From Xanthostigma xanthostigma (lineage: Eukaryota > Arthropoda > Insecta > Raphidioptera > Raphidiidae): a stretch of 64,000 nucleotides of DNA. Of this stretch, positions 11,016 to 22,470 are shown piece after piece. A program made the translations under genes and the position numbers. The notes below the pieces were generated by a model. The model saw nothing but the letters and a program-made list of their open reading frames with translations. It did no database searches and was not told where the DNA came from. The stretch covers positions 24,756,001 through 24,820,000 of the forward strand of contig OY754469.1 in the NCBI GenBank assembly GCA_963575645.1, in the 5' to 3' direction. How positions within the stretch are numbered: position 1 is the stretch's first letter; every line of letters starts with the position of its first letter.

Positions 11016-11788
11016 ACTTTTGGTTTTGCCAACTATTTTATTTATGTATTTGTAATGTGCCCTATAAGTTTGACCGGTTTAAAGTGTTTAGTTTTGAAAA
11101 AAATTGAGCTTGAGCGAAGAGAGCTTTTTTGCAAGTTTGCAAAAAATTGCCTTTTTTAAAAAATAACTAAAAAAATATGAAAGATACGAAAATTTTTAAA
11201 AAGTTAAAAATTGTAGGATTTTTTTCTAAATTTTTTTCTTTTTCTGTACGATAAAAATTGAGTAAGATATGGCCGTTTCAAGTTTGCATATGTTCGCAAA
11301 TAGTAACGTTTTCAAGATCTTTCAGCTCAAACCTTTTAAGAGCTTTAAAAAATTAGTTTACATCAGCTTATAGCTCTTGAAAAAACCTACAAAATGGTTT
11401 TTTGTTGAACTTGTAGCTCAAAAACTAAGCGAGTTGTGGTAAAAATACCCAATCACAATTTTTTGCAGAACTTATCAAAACACGTATATTACAACACTGA
11501 TGAAGAAGATGTTTCCACTCTCGAATAAGTAAAAAAGTATTGACTTTCAGTAAAAACTTTGTAGAACAAAAGTTGCTTAGAATTAGTCAATCTATCCAGT
11601 CCCATACTTATTTTTAATAAAAACATTTCATCCTTGAGAAGGGGTGGCGTTCACCCCCAGGGTAAAAGCAACTCTCGACACATTGACAACTTTGAAGTAG
11701 AGAGTAAGTAGAACCTACAGCCAAATTTTGGTGCTAATCGGTGATTTTGGCCGTTTTTTCTGTGCTATAGGGAAACCTTGCATTGACT

Positions 11789-12683
11789 GGGCTATATGTA
11801 CTACATATTTTTCACATAATATCATGAAACTTATGGTTTTCTATCTTATTTGGTTGGTCAAAACTTCAATACAGAATATATAGAATTTTATAGATAGAAA
11901 ATGTCCCCTTGCGACTGTGTGTCGTCCCTTATTTTTTTAGTTGGAATTTACATTACAAATATTGATTATAAAACAATTATTTGAAAGCTTTTTCTATAAT
12001 AGACAAAATACCAAAAGTGTGTATTTACTATTTTGCAATGAAATTTTAAACAGAATTTTGTCGTAGTAGAAATGACGTAGATCTACTGTTGTACACATTG
12101 ATGTGTTATATCGAAAACAAGCCACAAGGAAGATGATATACCTATACGTAAATTTCTATAGATAAAGAAGTGTGACTCATCTATGTCATTATATGGCGAT
12201 TTATGTTCAGCATTTAAAAGTATGTAAATTGTTTGCAATTAACAGGAACGGTATAAGAACGAAAAAGTTGATTCATATCATTTCGTTTTTGGATAATGAA
12301 TAATAAGTACTGTTCAAAATTATTACATTTTGATATGTGGGACGACCCTCTTGCGACATTGCAGGAAGCTGCGCATTACCTTCTCTCGTTAACTATGTAC
12401 ATTACAGCCCTTTCCTCCAGCCATATGTTTTAGTACTGAAATATGCCTGTGTACATTCAGCATTTAATATTATGTTTATCTATTTATTTGAAATGTTATA
12501 ATACGACCTGTCTTCCATGCGATGCGTGGGTTTTAGTTTCATAATAATTGTTTGCAATTAGACATTATTTACGTTACTCAACATAATTAAAAACTGGTTA
12601 TCATTTTGTTAAATATAAGGATTATAGAAGTGATAGGCTATAGATGCTCGACAACACATAACATAAGCGTTTATACCTATGAG
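11789..12683. other. No recognised feature
   Basis: AT-rich sequence with a weak internal duplication of TTGTTTGCAATTA (near 12230 and 12549). No gene or transposon end was identified. Confidence 0.55.
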
Positions 12684-13868
12684 TTATAATAGTCCAGTGC
12701 ATTTAGAAATATTTTATAGACCCAAAAGATACATTTTTTCTTTTGTTGCTCATTCGAAAGGGTCTTCGATGGAGACCTTAACCGTGAATTTGCGCATTCT
12801 CCAAATTGCCCCGTCCGCCGCCATCTTGGATTCTCTTTTTTTTCTTCAATTGCTCATATTTCGTGTTCTAATAATCCCACAGCAATCGTTCTGGGATCGT
12901 TGGACTCATCAGGATTTACTCTTTAATTGAATATCAGCTATCAAGTAAAACTCTTCAATGTACTGGAAAAAAGTTATTGGCGTCCAAAGTTAAAAGTTCT
13001 TTGCCAAAAGTTCTTGCGCTCAGTGGAGGGGTTGGTGAGAGTCGGCGGCAATTTTCAACACCAGCACCATGCTCAGCATCCTCAAAAACAGGGAAAAACA
13101 TTTTTTCGGAAAGGGAATAACGTAATGCGCGTTTAACCCCGTTTGGGGGTGGTTTTTGGCCGTTTTGGGGAGTTGCTCAACCCCAAACTGAAATTTTAAT
13201 ATCACCACCGTGTTCCGCATCCTCGAAAATGAGGGGGTAATCTCGTTCCGGCTCAAAATATTTACATGGTCGTCCGCTTCAGAGACGCCACTATCGATCT
13301 TAGTTATAAATTTAAGTAAAAAATTAATGTAAAACACGTGTTCTTAGCACAGATTTAACGAATATATCGTTGGTCTTAATTAAGTTGGAAGCGCGAGTAT
13401 TAGAGGTCGAAATGAATAGCGCAATTTCGAGCGTGGATTGGTGGGCGAGGGATCAACCGATCGCGACGAATTTTTTTTAAATACTAGAAATTGAGTCTAC
13501 TTTAAATAGTAAATTGTCGGTGGGGGTCTCAGATGCACTGGATAGAGATGCGCGCGGAAAAGCCGGGCGCAAGAACTTTTGGCAAAGAACTTGTAACATT
13601 GGATGCTAATAACTTTTTTCCAGGACACTCTTATACTTCATAGACATTCAATTAAAGAGTAAATCCTGGCGAGTCCAACGACGCCAGAACGATTGCGCGA
13701 GATATGAGCAATTGAAGAAAAAAAAATCAAGATGGCAGCGGACGGGGCAATTTGGAGAATGCGCAAATTCAAGGTTAAGGTCTCCCACGAAGGCCCTTTC
13801 GAATGAGCAACAAAAGAAAAAATGTATCTGAAATTTTTGGGTGAATTCCTCAATGCACTGGGCTATAA
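12684..13868. mobile_element. Foldback element 2, ~300-337 bp terminal inverted repeats
   Basis: Left arm 12684-13020 and right arm 13567-13868 are inverted copies. They share AGATACATTTTTTC, TTTGTTGCTCATTCGAAAGG, GAGACCTTAACC and TGCCAAAAGTTCTTGCGC. The outermost bases read TTATAATAGTCCAGTGCAT on the left and, inverted, TTTATAGCCCAGTGCATTG on the right, resembling the outer bases of foldback element 1 (TATAGCCCAGTCAATGCA). The interior 13021-13566 contains a diverged ~150-bp duplication (CAGCATCCTCAAAAACAGGG beside CGCATCCTCGAAAATGAGGG). ORFs inside run through the arms and are not genes. Confidence 0.8.
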
Positions 13869-14069
13869 ATTGGTTGTTTGTAAGTATTACTTGAAGAATG
13901 ATATAAAAAAAATCATCGTAAGATTTCGATGAAAACATGCACCCAATAGTAAATCGCATTTTTCAATGTAACGCAACGCACCTAAAATTACAGTGAAATC
14001 ACGGTGTTCCTATCCAACGAAAATTCAATACGATATATAAATAAAAAATAAATCCAAAAACTAAAACCT

Positions 14070-14350
14070 GACTACTGAAAAGTAAGAAAAGCCTACATTT
14101 ATTTTTGAATTTTGGTCCCAGGGGTGAGCAAATTGAAAACAAATAAAAACTGTTGTTAAAATGTATTGTTTTGTTAAGGTAGATGGCATACGACCACGGC
14201 TATCTTCAGATGAGAATATTTTCTTGTTTCATACTTTTCAGTAGTCCGATTAGTTTTTGAGCTTAATATTTATTTAAATTATTTTTTAACTTGTTTTTTA
14301 TTTGTTTTCAATTTGCCGACCCCTGGGACAAAAATTCAAAAATAAATTTT
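14070..14350. repeat. Nested inverted repeat
   Basis: An outer pair (14097-14150 and 14290-14350) shares ATTTTTGAATTTTGGTCCCA inverted, followed by CAATTTGAAAAC-type sequence. GACTACTGAAAAGTA at 14070-14084 has its inverted copy at about 14232-14246 within the loop. Probably a small MITE of unknown type. Confidence 0.65.
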
Positions 14351-14423
14351 GCCAGTGTTACCCGGACCATAATAACGAATCGATTGACATCTTATTTATC
14401 AAAATCGGATGAATAGTTTAGGC

Positions 14424-14712
14424 CAGGCCTGGGCAAATGGCGGCCCGCAGCACAATTTTGTCCGGTCCGCGAAGCATTTTATAAATTTTATAAATATAGT
14501 AAATAAATAGCAAGGGCCAGGACAGACGAGAAAAGGACCTAAGGAGCTTTTTTTTTTGCTCTCCAAATGCGGAAATAGAATGTGAGGACCTTTTTTTTGC
14601 TCTGCAAATTTTTGGTCTGCGGTCAAATTTTCAACAGCTATGTGGTCCGCGGTCAAACTTTCATCAGCTATGTGGCCCGGTGATCAAAAGACTTGCCCAG
14701 TGCCCACCCCTG
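14424..14712. mobile_element. hAT-type MITE with 8-bp target duplication, copy 1
   Basis: Starts CAGGCCTGGGCAAATGGC and ends GCCCACCCCTG. The 8-base target duplication GTTTAGGC stands at 14416-14423 and 14713-14720. A second copy in opposite orientation at 47634-47948 has its own 8-base duplication. Interior phrases CTCCAAATGCGGAAATAG and GGTCCGCGGTCAAA are shared. No transposase; the 85-codon ORF across it is not a gene. Confidence 0.92.
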
Positions 14713-14949
14713 GTTTAGGCGCTACGATGGAACATCCGTAAATACAAATATACATAGACAGCTGCTAAACTCATAACCCTTCCTTTTGGCTGCGCCGGAG
14801 TCATAAAAAAAGAACACACAGAAAATGGACAACTCATGAAAATGAAAACAGTAACGATTACATAAACTTGTAATGTAGATTTTTTTTTATTCTGTTCTGT
14901 GAAAGAAAAAATATAATTCTACTTTAAATTTTAGGTTCATTAACGTATT

Positions 14950-15658
14950 CAAATCTATAATATACTAGCGGACCCGGCGAACTTCGTACCGCCTAACAGT
15001 ATAATATATATATATATAGCGGCCCTGTACGTGCTTCGCTACGTATAAAGTGAAATAATAAAACAATTTAATTGGAACATCTATCTATCTATTTTATTTA
15101 TTTTAAAATATACATGGACGTATATGTGTGTATGTCGAGCATTCCGGCTGCGCCGTCGTGCCCGGTGCAAAAGAACGAATGGGGAAGGAAGAAAAAAAAT
15201 TTAGGGGTGGACTACCCCTAACATTTAGGGGGATGAAAAATAGATGTTGGCGAAGTGACACCTGTAGACATCTGGCGGGGATAACTAATTAAATGACGAT
15301 TGATCAGTTTTCGACCGGAGAGGAAAAATGATTAAATTACTAAAATGGCTATTAAAAAATAAGGGTTGATCGTAGAAGGGTGAAAATTGAGGATTGTATG
15401 TATTTTTGTATGTTGTATCATAAAAAAATAGAAATTAAAAATTTTGTCTAAAAAATAAAATAAAAAATTTAGGGGTGGACTACCCCTAACATTTAGGGGG
15501 ATGAAAAATAGATGTTGGCCGATTCTCATAGATACCGGATAAGCACAAAAAATTTCATCAAAATCCGTCAAGCCGTTTCGGAGGAGTATGACTTCGAAAA
15601 CTGTGACACGAGAATTTTATATATTAGATTGTCTGTAAAATTGGTCGATAATTTTATT
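14950..15658. mobile_element. Penelope-like insertion enclosing another repeat, 12-14 bp target duplication
   Basis: The 12 bases CATTAACGTATT occur at 14938-14949 and 15659-15670, with TT before both. The inserted DNA begins CAAATCT and ends TAAAATTGGTCGATAATTTT, the same two ends as the insertion at 34425-34645. Between them the PLE body is replaced by the ACTAG-headed repeat of 14965-15628. Target duplications of this length fit Penelope-like elements. No RT or GIY-YIG coding remains. Confidence 0.7.
14965..15628 (+). mobile_element. ACTAG-headed, RTE-type non-autonomous repeat
   Basis: It begins ACTAGCGGACCCGGCGAACT and ends in CCGTTTCGGAGGAGTATG followed by TTTTATATATTAGAT, the head and tail style of short RTE-derived repeats in many insects. 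An internal block with GGGTGGACTACCCCTAAC is present twice (15204-15260 and 15472-15520). Minus-strand ORF 15332-15571 is not a gene. An alternative is that the ACTAG head is a Helitron CTAG end read on the minus strand. Confidence 0.55.
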
Positions 15659-15670
15659 CATTAACGTATT

Positions 15671-16330
15671 ATAAAGATTCCAAAAATGAATAATTTGACA
15701 TGAACACAAGTTTAATAACGTAGGTACGTTTGAATTAAATCAGATGAAAATTCAAGCGTTAATATTGCTACTATATAATAAATTAAATGTTAAGTGAGAA
15801 TACATCAGCTACATTATTTGATAAAGAAAACGTGTATTTCCAGGATGCATCAAAAAGTAAATTTAAAGGTTAGAACAGGCAGTGTATTCATTACTTGAAC
15901 AAATCTACAATGGCACAGTATTATTTATCATTTGAGTGACTGGAATGAGAGCTGAAGACTGGCCGTTAACTTTTCCCAGTCTGTCATAATTTAAACCGAG
16001 CAATGAGTAATTACAGCACATTAATATCAATTGAGTGTTCCGCAGGACTAGCGGCAATAGCAGGACTGGCAGCGGCAGGAATCGAATGCATATTTTAGGT
16101 GGCATCGTACGGACTTGTTCGTGTTTCCCGTGTTATCTGTACTTGTCATCGTCAGAGTACGCATTGATCTTTACACGCGAACATTGTTAGCTTTTCTTCA
16201 GAACTGCTTTATTTTGCTGCTGTCCGCTGTCTTTATCAAATAAAAAAAAGACGAGAGGTGTCGTGGAACAACCGGTTGGAACGAAGTTCTTTTCGCTATT
16301 TATTATGTATCATAATTTTTTTACTAATTT
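15671..16330. other. No recognised feature
   Basis: AT-rich DNA; ORF 15905-16105 on the minus strand lacks motifs. No tRNA, repeat or element end was found. Confidence 0.55.
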
Positions 16331-17009
16331 GCAATCCTGAAAGCAACGTGATTAAGGATAATAAAATTTTTAATGAAAATTGAAAGTTTACACTTAGACA
16401 AATAAGATGCGCTTGGTCGGCGTGGATTTTATTAGCTGAAAATGTTTTAAAATAAATTATATATTGTTAAATGTCTTTAATGTTTCCCTGTCATCGCGGC
16501 TTTTGATCTTTCCTAGGTAATTTTGTGCAAAAATTTGTACTTATTCAGTTTTTATTGTATACTATATAGTATATAGGTACTATATAACTATATAATAAAA
16601 ACTAGTATGCGCGTTACTTCCGGCTGTTTCTAAGCACGCATACCAAGATATTTTTGAAATTGACATTAAAACACGTAAAATAAAAAAAAAGGATTCCGTG
16701 ATAATGGAGAAATTGTCCCCTTATCACGTCATCATTTAAATAGGTCTGCGGGACCTTTCCGGCTAAAAAACATTGGTCGGCCGGATTTTTTCTGAATAAG
16801 TACGAAATTTTGCACAAAATTACCTAGGAAAGATCAAAATCCGCGATGACAGGGAAACATTTAAGACATTTAACAATATATAATTTTTTTTAAAACATTT
16901 TCGGCTAATAAAATCCACGCCGACCAAGCGCATCTTATTCGTCTAAGTGTAAACTTTCAATTTTCATTAAAAATTTTATTATCCTTAATCACGGAGCTTT
17001 CAGGATTGC
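16331..17009. mobile_element. Foldback element with 218-bp arms
   Basis: Arms 16331-16548 and 16792-17009 are inverted copies of equal length. They run from GCAATCCTGAAAGC at the outer ends through GATGCGCTTGGTCGGCGTGG and CTTTCCTAGGTAATTTTGTG to ACTTATTCAG at the loop. The 243-base spacer holds a TATA-rich palindromic stretch and no ORF of note. No clear target duplication was seen. Possibly a MITE or Foldback-class element. Confidence 0.88.
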
Positions 17010-17275
17010 TGACTCCCGGGCTATTAACAAGCAGTTGATTGGTTGTTTTTGCTTTATGACCGCCCGAATGTAAGAACTTCCTGTACTGTAGCGTGTAATC
17101 CCACTAGGAGTAAATTTTAAACTTTCTGCCTTACAATTGGTGCCGAAAGTATGCACTTTCGATCGAGGTATGAAGAAAAAAAAATTACCACATACCCGGA
17201 GAATCAAACGATTCCTGGAGTATCAAAATTGAAAACGTGTTAAGATTTTAGTGTCTGACCAAAACTAGTTTTTAT

Positions 17276-17325
17276 GGCCGAAACCGAATTTCGGATTCAG
17301 TCTCACTTTCGGCCGAAACCGTGGG
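17276..17325. repeat. Short GGCCGAAAC inverted motif, possible hAT end
   Basis: GGCCGAAACCGAATTTCGG and TTTCGGCCGAAACCG lie within 50 bases. Such nested CCGAAA motifs occur at the ends of some hAT elements. No partner end was located. Confidence 0.3.
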
Positions 17326-20300
17326 AAAAATAAAGTAAACATTATCATATCAGGCTTTATTATTTTTATTTTTAAATTAATCACATATTAATCATTCAAA
17401 CTCTGATAATTTAACTAATCATTAACTCTTATCATATCATATTATTACCCACCTTATTTCAAAAAGCACAAATAAATATACTTTTTTTTTAATATTATGA
17501 AAGAAAATAAATGCTACAATACAAAATTACTTTTTAGTAAAAAGTATTTACCTAATAAATATGTTTAGGTAGGTACACACAACAAAAAAAAAAAAGAAAA
17601 CACTCTTTCATCTTAACAACAAAATAAACTTTGGTCATTTTGTATGGTACTCTTGTTAACGAACTACAATGAAATTAAAATTATTAAGTAAGATGAAAAA
17701 AATCATGAAATATCGTTTGGCATTTGTGTAAATAGAAATCTTATTTTCAATTTGTTAAATTAATTGATTTTTGTGTGAATTCATAACGGCCCAGTCATTC
17801 TATGAATCTCACCAAAATACGTTATTCTGAACGACCAATGGCGTCTGCACTAACTACAAAATGACATTTATGTTTGTTGAACGCTCAAGGACGTCCTTTT
17901 GAACTCTATAGTACTATGTACACAATAATAAATTATTAAAATTACACAGGGTACCAAAGAAAGTTTTAATTGTCTAAATTAAAGTCATAAATACTTGAAA
18001 AAAATTGTTTATAGAAACTAACTTCTAAATGTGTGGTAACTTGGAAAATAAATTATTAGATGAATAATAATTAACGACACGAACTGCAACTGCACAAAAA
18101 TCTACGACTTTGATATTAAACAGTTACTTCACTCCATTTAATATGTTGTCATCGCGCGTTAATGATGTCGCTTTTTAAGTGAGATAATAAAAATATTATT
18201 TGGAATGACTGAAGTGTACAACACAAAGATCGCAAAAAAATTAAAAAGAATGACGGGAAACATAAATCAATAGTCTCTCTTACACAACAAGACGTACCTT
18301 TAACACACGTTTGTTTTAAAAATAAAACTGTTTTGAAGCACGTGTACACTATCGTTCTGAAGACACAATCAAACCGAATTGATATGAAAAATGAGTGCGT
18401 GTAACCTATACGCGCGGTTGAAGTTCTTTAACGGTTGTGTGGAAGATATACCTAAAAAGTTCGTAGCTATGTCTCACCTTTCGTTCAAGATGGTTTCTAC
18501 AGATGAGTATTGATACCGCTATCTGTGAGGCGATGCCTTTAAATAGAGTGAATAAAACTACTTACGTTCGGTGAATTTACAATTGTTTACGTTTCGATTT
18601 ATATTTTCACGTTGTAGTTTTTTAGACCAATAGTGTATAATGATACTCCAATATGTGCACTTGTGCGTTGAAAACCTGAATGGATTATTATGAGAGTGGC
18701 TTTCGCAGTGGCCCTTAAATTGTTAAAATAACTCAAGGAAATATAGAATGAAAAAAATATGATACTATTAATTACAAATTTTGATGTGATTAAATGTATG
18801 CAAAGATTTGCCATAACATAGATAACATACTTAAGAATATCATTTGACTTCAGAGCAGTTCTTGTGTATAAATTGGAACTAAACAATTAAAGCTCACCCT
18901 TATCTTACTCATCTTCCCAAGTCTTAATAGAAAAAACAATTTAAAACTGACTACAAAACAAAACGGCAGGATTGATTTTCAAGAAGATCTTAAACGCCGC
19001 CACACGCTCCGCTATTTTCAAGCCAAAGTCAGCGAAGTTTGCAGATTGTTTTAAACACAATAGAAATGCAATATATTACATAATTGTATGAATGGCCATA
19101 CGATAATAATATCTACGTATCATTGTTAGGTAAAGTAAGATTATATTACGCTTTAATGGGGATAGCCGTAATGGGTTTAACACAGAATGGCTTTATTAAA
19201 TGGGATTTACATATCACGATATCATCATCTTCGTACAACTATTATTAGCAAGCAAATAACCCGCAGCCTGCGCTGTTCTCTGTATACGTCTCTAACGATC
19301 TGTAAACAGAATATTACACTTAGTACGTACTACGACGTACGCATAATATTACCTATGTACTTGCGCTTTTTAACCGCCATCATGACGCCACGGTCACGAA
19401 AAAACTAGTTAAAAAATTAATGGTGTCTAATCGGCAGGTATATAATTATGTCGTCGAAAAGTAACTTTAATTATTTAGTAGGGTTGTACGAGTCTCTAAA
19501 AATTCAGTCCCGGCCGAGTAGTAGTAACAAAAGGAGCATAATCATTGTTTGCCATCGAAAGGTTCGGACAGGTAAAGTTTGACTGCTGCAAGTACGTTTT
19601 TGATTTCTATTCCTAATTAATAAATATATTTATTTTAAAAATTTTGTTGTTGTTCTTGTGTATACGTGAATTTCAAACATTAATATAACATGTGTAAGGA
19701 GCACTTCCGTCGTGTGTTCACGAACCGACGCACCTCTTTTTTTCAATCGATGAAGCCACGCTCTAGTCAGTTTGTAACCCTTGGTCCAAAAGAGGGACGT
19801 TATGTGTTTCTATACAAATAAATTGTCTCTCGCCATGGTTACAGAAAAGTTACGTTGCCTGAAACTCACTGTTTAACCGCTTCTACATCTCGCGGTTATA
19901 AAATGTAATGTCGTCCAAAAGTATACTACCTACTACTGATATTGCTACTGCTGCTGCAGTGATGCCTAACCGCTTTGCGTCACCGCGGTAATGGAAAAGT
20001 AATGTTTATTGATGTAGCAATTTGAACACGACTTCAAGTATTCGTTTCTTACTAGTCTTCGAAATGTCTTTATTGATAAACAAAGGATTTCAATATTTTT
20101 ATATTACAGACTTTCTTTATTACGCAAAAATGTAAACAACTTTTCTTTTTTTTTGATAAGTAAATGACGCATAAATGAATCGGCTATAGTTTGTATATTA
20201 AGTATTTTAAAAGAAAGTGCCCCACGTAATTTCCGTGTTCCCTAATGGCGGAAATTGTTCCAACTCTTACTTAATAATGTCTAAACAAAGATAATGACAC

Positions 20301-20424
20301 ACAGTGCACGTGTGGAATACTGGATTAATTTAGTGTAGATATGGACAGTAATTTATTTAGCATATAGGGAAATAAAAATGTACATAAAATAAATACCATA
20401 GCGGCCTACTAGTTGCGTAGTGGC
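17326..20424. other. Three kb without recognised features
   Basis: AT-rich DNA. ORFs at 18149-18349, 18599-18886 and 19187-19408 have no domain motifs, and their codon content looks like AT-rich noise. No tRNA-like boxes, no large inverted repeats and no shared repeat family were noticed. This is one of the quietest parts of the window. Confidence 0.55.
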
Positions 20425-21484
20425 ATACACGGTGTCCCCCCATAGATTTTCCAAAATATGCATTGTTTTACGCAAAGAAACACGTAGACAAGCAGTTTTT
20501 TCACACTACACGACAAACAGGGGTAAATAGCTTCATATGGCAAAATAGCTTTACTTCACAAAGATAAGTATTCTATTAACACTAATTAATATTCAGGTTC
20601 GCATCATTCTCCCATAATTAAACAAATGGCATATATACCATTATTTTAACGAAATGACACTAAAACCGGGTCACTTCTCCCAAATTAGCGTATTTTTCGA
20701 AAATATGCGTTGTCTTGCGCAAAGAAACCTATTTAATAGCAAAACTCGGCAAAATAAACGTTTTGACAAAAATCCAAAAACACGTCGATTTTATATCAAA
20801 GGGAACCAATTTTTATGTAAAAATCATTGTTGTAACTCTAGCCCTGTGCGGGGGGTAGCAACCCCCTAAAATTTTTCAATAGGACGGGGCTCAAATGATC
20901 CTTAAGTTGGAAGGGTTTTTCATTACTTACACAACCGTATTTTTTTTTTTCAATTAGATCGATTTGTTACCGAGAAATTGCTTCTTGAATTTTCGAAGTT
21001 AATAAACTATTAAAAACACAAAAAGGTTTAAACTATCGAATATATTGCTTGAAATGACCTCCACCAATTGCAATACAATTAATACATTCTGGATTTAAAT
21101 CCAGATCATACATTATCAAGACCTCAAGAGTTATTAGCCGGCATTGGGCGATAATTCTTTGTCGCAGCGCTTGTGTATTTTCGGGTTGAGTGCCGTAAAC
21201 GGTTGATTGCAGATGACCCCAGAGAAAAAAATCTAATACATTCGATATTTAAACATGTTCAAACCTTTTGTGCTTTTATTAGTTTTTTAACTTCGAAAAT
21301 TCAAGAAGCAATTTCTCGGTAACAAATCGATCGAATTGAAAAAAAACAATTAATACGGTTGTGTAAGTAATGAAAATTAGCGATCATTTGACCCCCGTCC
21401 TATTAAAAAAAATGGGGATTTTTGTCAAAAAGTTTATTTTGCCGAGTTTTATGGTGGTACAAATTTACGTTGGGACACCGTGTA
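20425..21484. mobile_element. Degenerate Tc1/mariner-type element
   Basis: Ends are TACACGGTGTCCC and, inverted, GGGACACCGTGTA. Long sub-terminal inverted repeats follow (about 20875-21030 and 21258-21412, sharing CGAGAAATTGCTTCTTGAAT), as does a shared AACTCGGCAAAATAAAC near each end. The transposase is reduced to its C-terminal piece (21033-21239). A ~250-bp stretch between the left end and the second AACTCGG motif contains a partial duplication (AATATGCATTGTTTTACGC and AATATGCGTTGTCTTGCGC). It cannot move on its own. Confidence 0.75.
21033..21239 (-). pseudogene. Mariner-type transposase C-terminal fragment
   Basis: The minus strand reads LDFFLWGHLQSTVYGTQP followed by LRQRIIAQCRL and finishes GGGHFKQYIR before a stop. 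The DFFLWG box, the downstream RQRI helix and the closing GGGHF motif are those of the insect DUF4817/DDE-type Tc1/mariner group. The same DFFLWG box is in the transposase at 27615-28695. About the last 68 residues remain; the first two catalytic aspartates are gone. Confidence 0.75.
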
Positions 21485-21654
21485 TATTACGACGAGGTGT
21501 GACAATAATTAATATTAATAATTTACACATATTGTGTGAAGCGCTATGAAAAATAATTATTACTATGTATTTAATTAATAAAGTGACAATGCTTTTCTCG
21601 AATATGTTCTTATTTATGAACATTTCATATGAATTTATAAACAAAAAAAAAATG

Positions 21655-22470
21655 GAGATTTCGAAATATATATTGCCATTTAAAAAATTTGAAAGGAAGT
21701 TTGACCCTGCAGGCCATCCCTTAAACCGTTATTTTCGAGTTCAAAACGCTCAAAAATATATAAAATATAGCTAGAAGTTAATTTTTTAGCTCTTCGAGCT
21801 CAAAAAAAAAACATTTTTTTAACGAATTTTTCGTTCACTACATCTCATGAACAAATGAATCGATTTTGATGCGGTTTGCCGCAGTCGACGCAGCTTTTTT
21901 AACCTAAGAAAGTAATTTATTACAAAAAAAATCGATCTGATAAGAATTTTACGAGGAATTTTGAAAAAACACTTTTTACAAATTTATCGTTCACGATATC
22001 TCGTGAACAAATGAGCCGATTTTGATGCGGTTTGCGGAAATCGACGCAGTTTGTTAAGGAGAAGAGCTGATTAAATTTTGGAATTAATCGGTTTAGTAGT
22101 TTAGAAAATATTCCAAAAAAAAACAAATTTTTGAAACTTGTATTTTTGAGATTTCTCAAAATTTATTAGGCCGAATATCGTTCCAAATTTCCAGAAAATC
22201 TAAGTTCAGCAAGGCCACGTCAGATGCCGCAAACCGCGTTTCAATACGACACTCCGTTCAAAAGATATAAGAGGTTTACATACATACACACACACATACA
22301 TACGCCAACACACCAGCAAACACACATACAGCCCTACGGACATCATCGCCAAAATGGTCAGACTAGATTCTTACGTCTGTCAAAACGTCGAGATCTAGCG
22401 AAAACTCGAATTGTGAAAATCAGGGTGAAAACAATAACTTCCCGATTTCTTTGAAAAAAAATTGATTTTT
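21655..22470 (+). repeat. Interspersed repeat with TACA/CACA microsatellite
   Basis: It contains two related blocks (GTTCACTACATCTCATGAAC and GTTCACGATATCTCGTGAAC, each followed by CGATTTTGATGCGGTTTG). A TACATACACACACA run at 22278-22325 follows, and the end is AAAACGTCGAGATCTAGCG, then AACAATAACTTCCCGATTTC. Repeats of this pattern are widespread in insects, but I cannot assign the class. ORFs 21920-22159 and 22224-22454 run through it and are not genes. Confidence 0.5.

Larger units (their letters stand above)
9434..11788. mobile_element. Foldback element 1, ~300-bp terminal inverted repeats
   Basis: The arm at 9434-9740 reads AGTCAATGCA, then GGCCAAA, CACCGATTAGCACC, GGCTGTAGGTTCTACTTAC and CCCTGGGGGTG. 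The inverted copy fills about 11490-11788 and ends TGCATTGACT. Similarity continues outward across the hAT insertion (ACATATTAG beside AGTC), so the true end may be near 8930 on the left and 11800 on the right. The interior (9745-11490) has no transposase and holds the tRNA-like element at 10176-11015. Mechanism unknown; a MITE or foldback class element. Confidence 0.8.

Noticed and set aside
13020-13337. 105-codon minus-strand ORF
   Set aside because: Lies in the interior of foldback element 2 across a local duplication; low-complexity phrases only.
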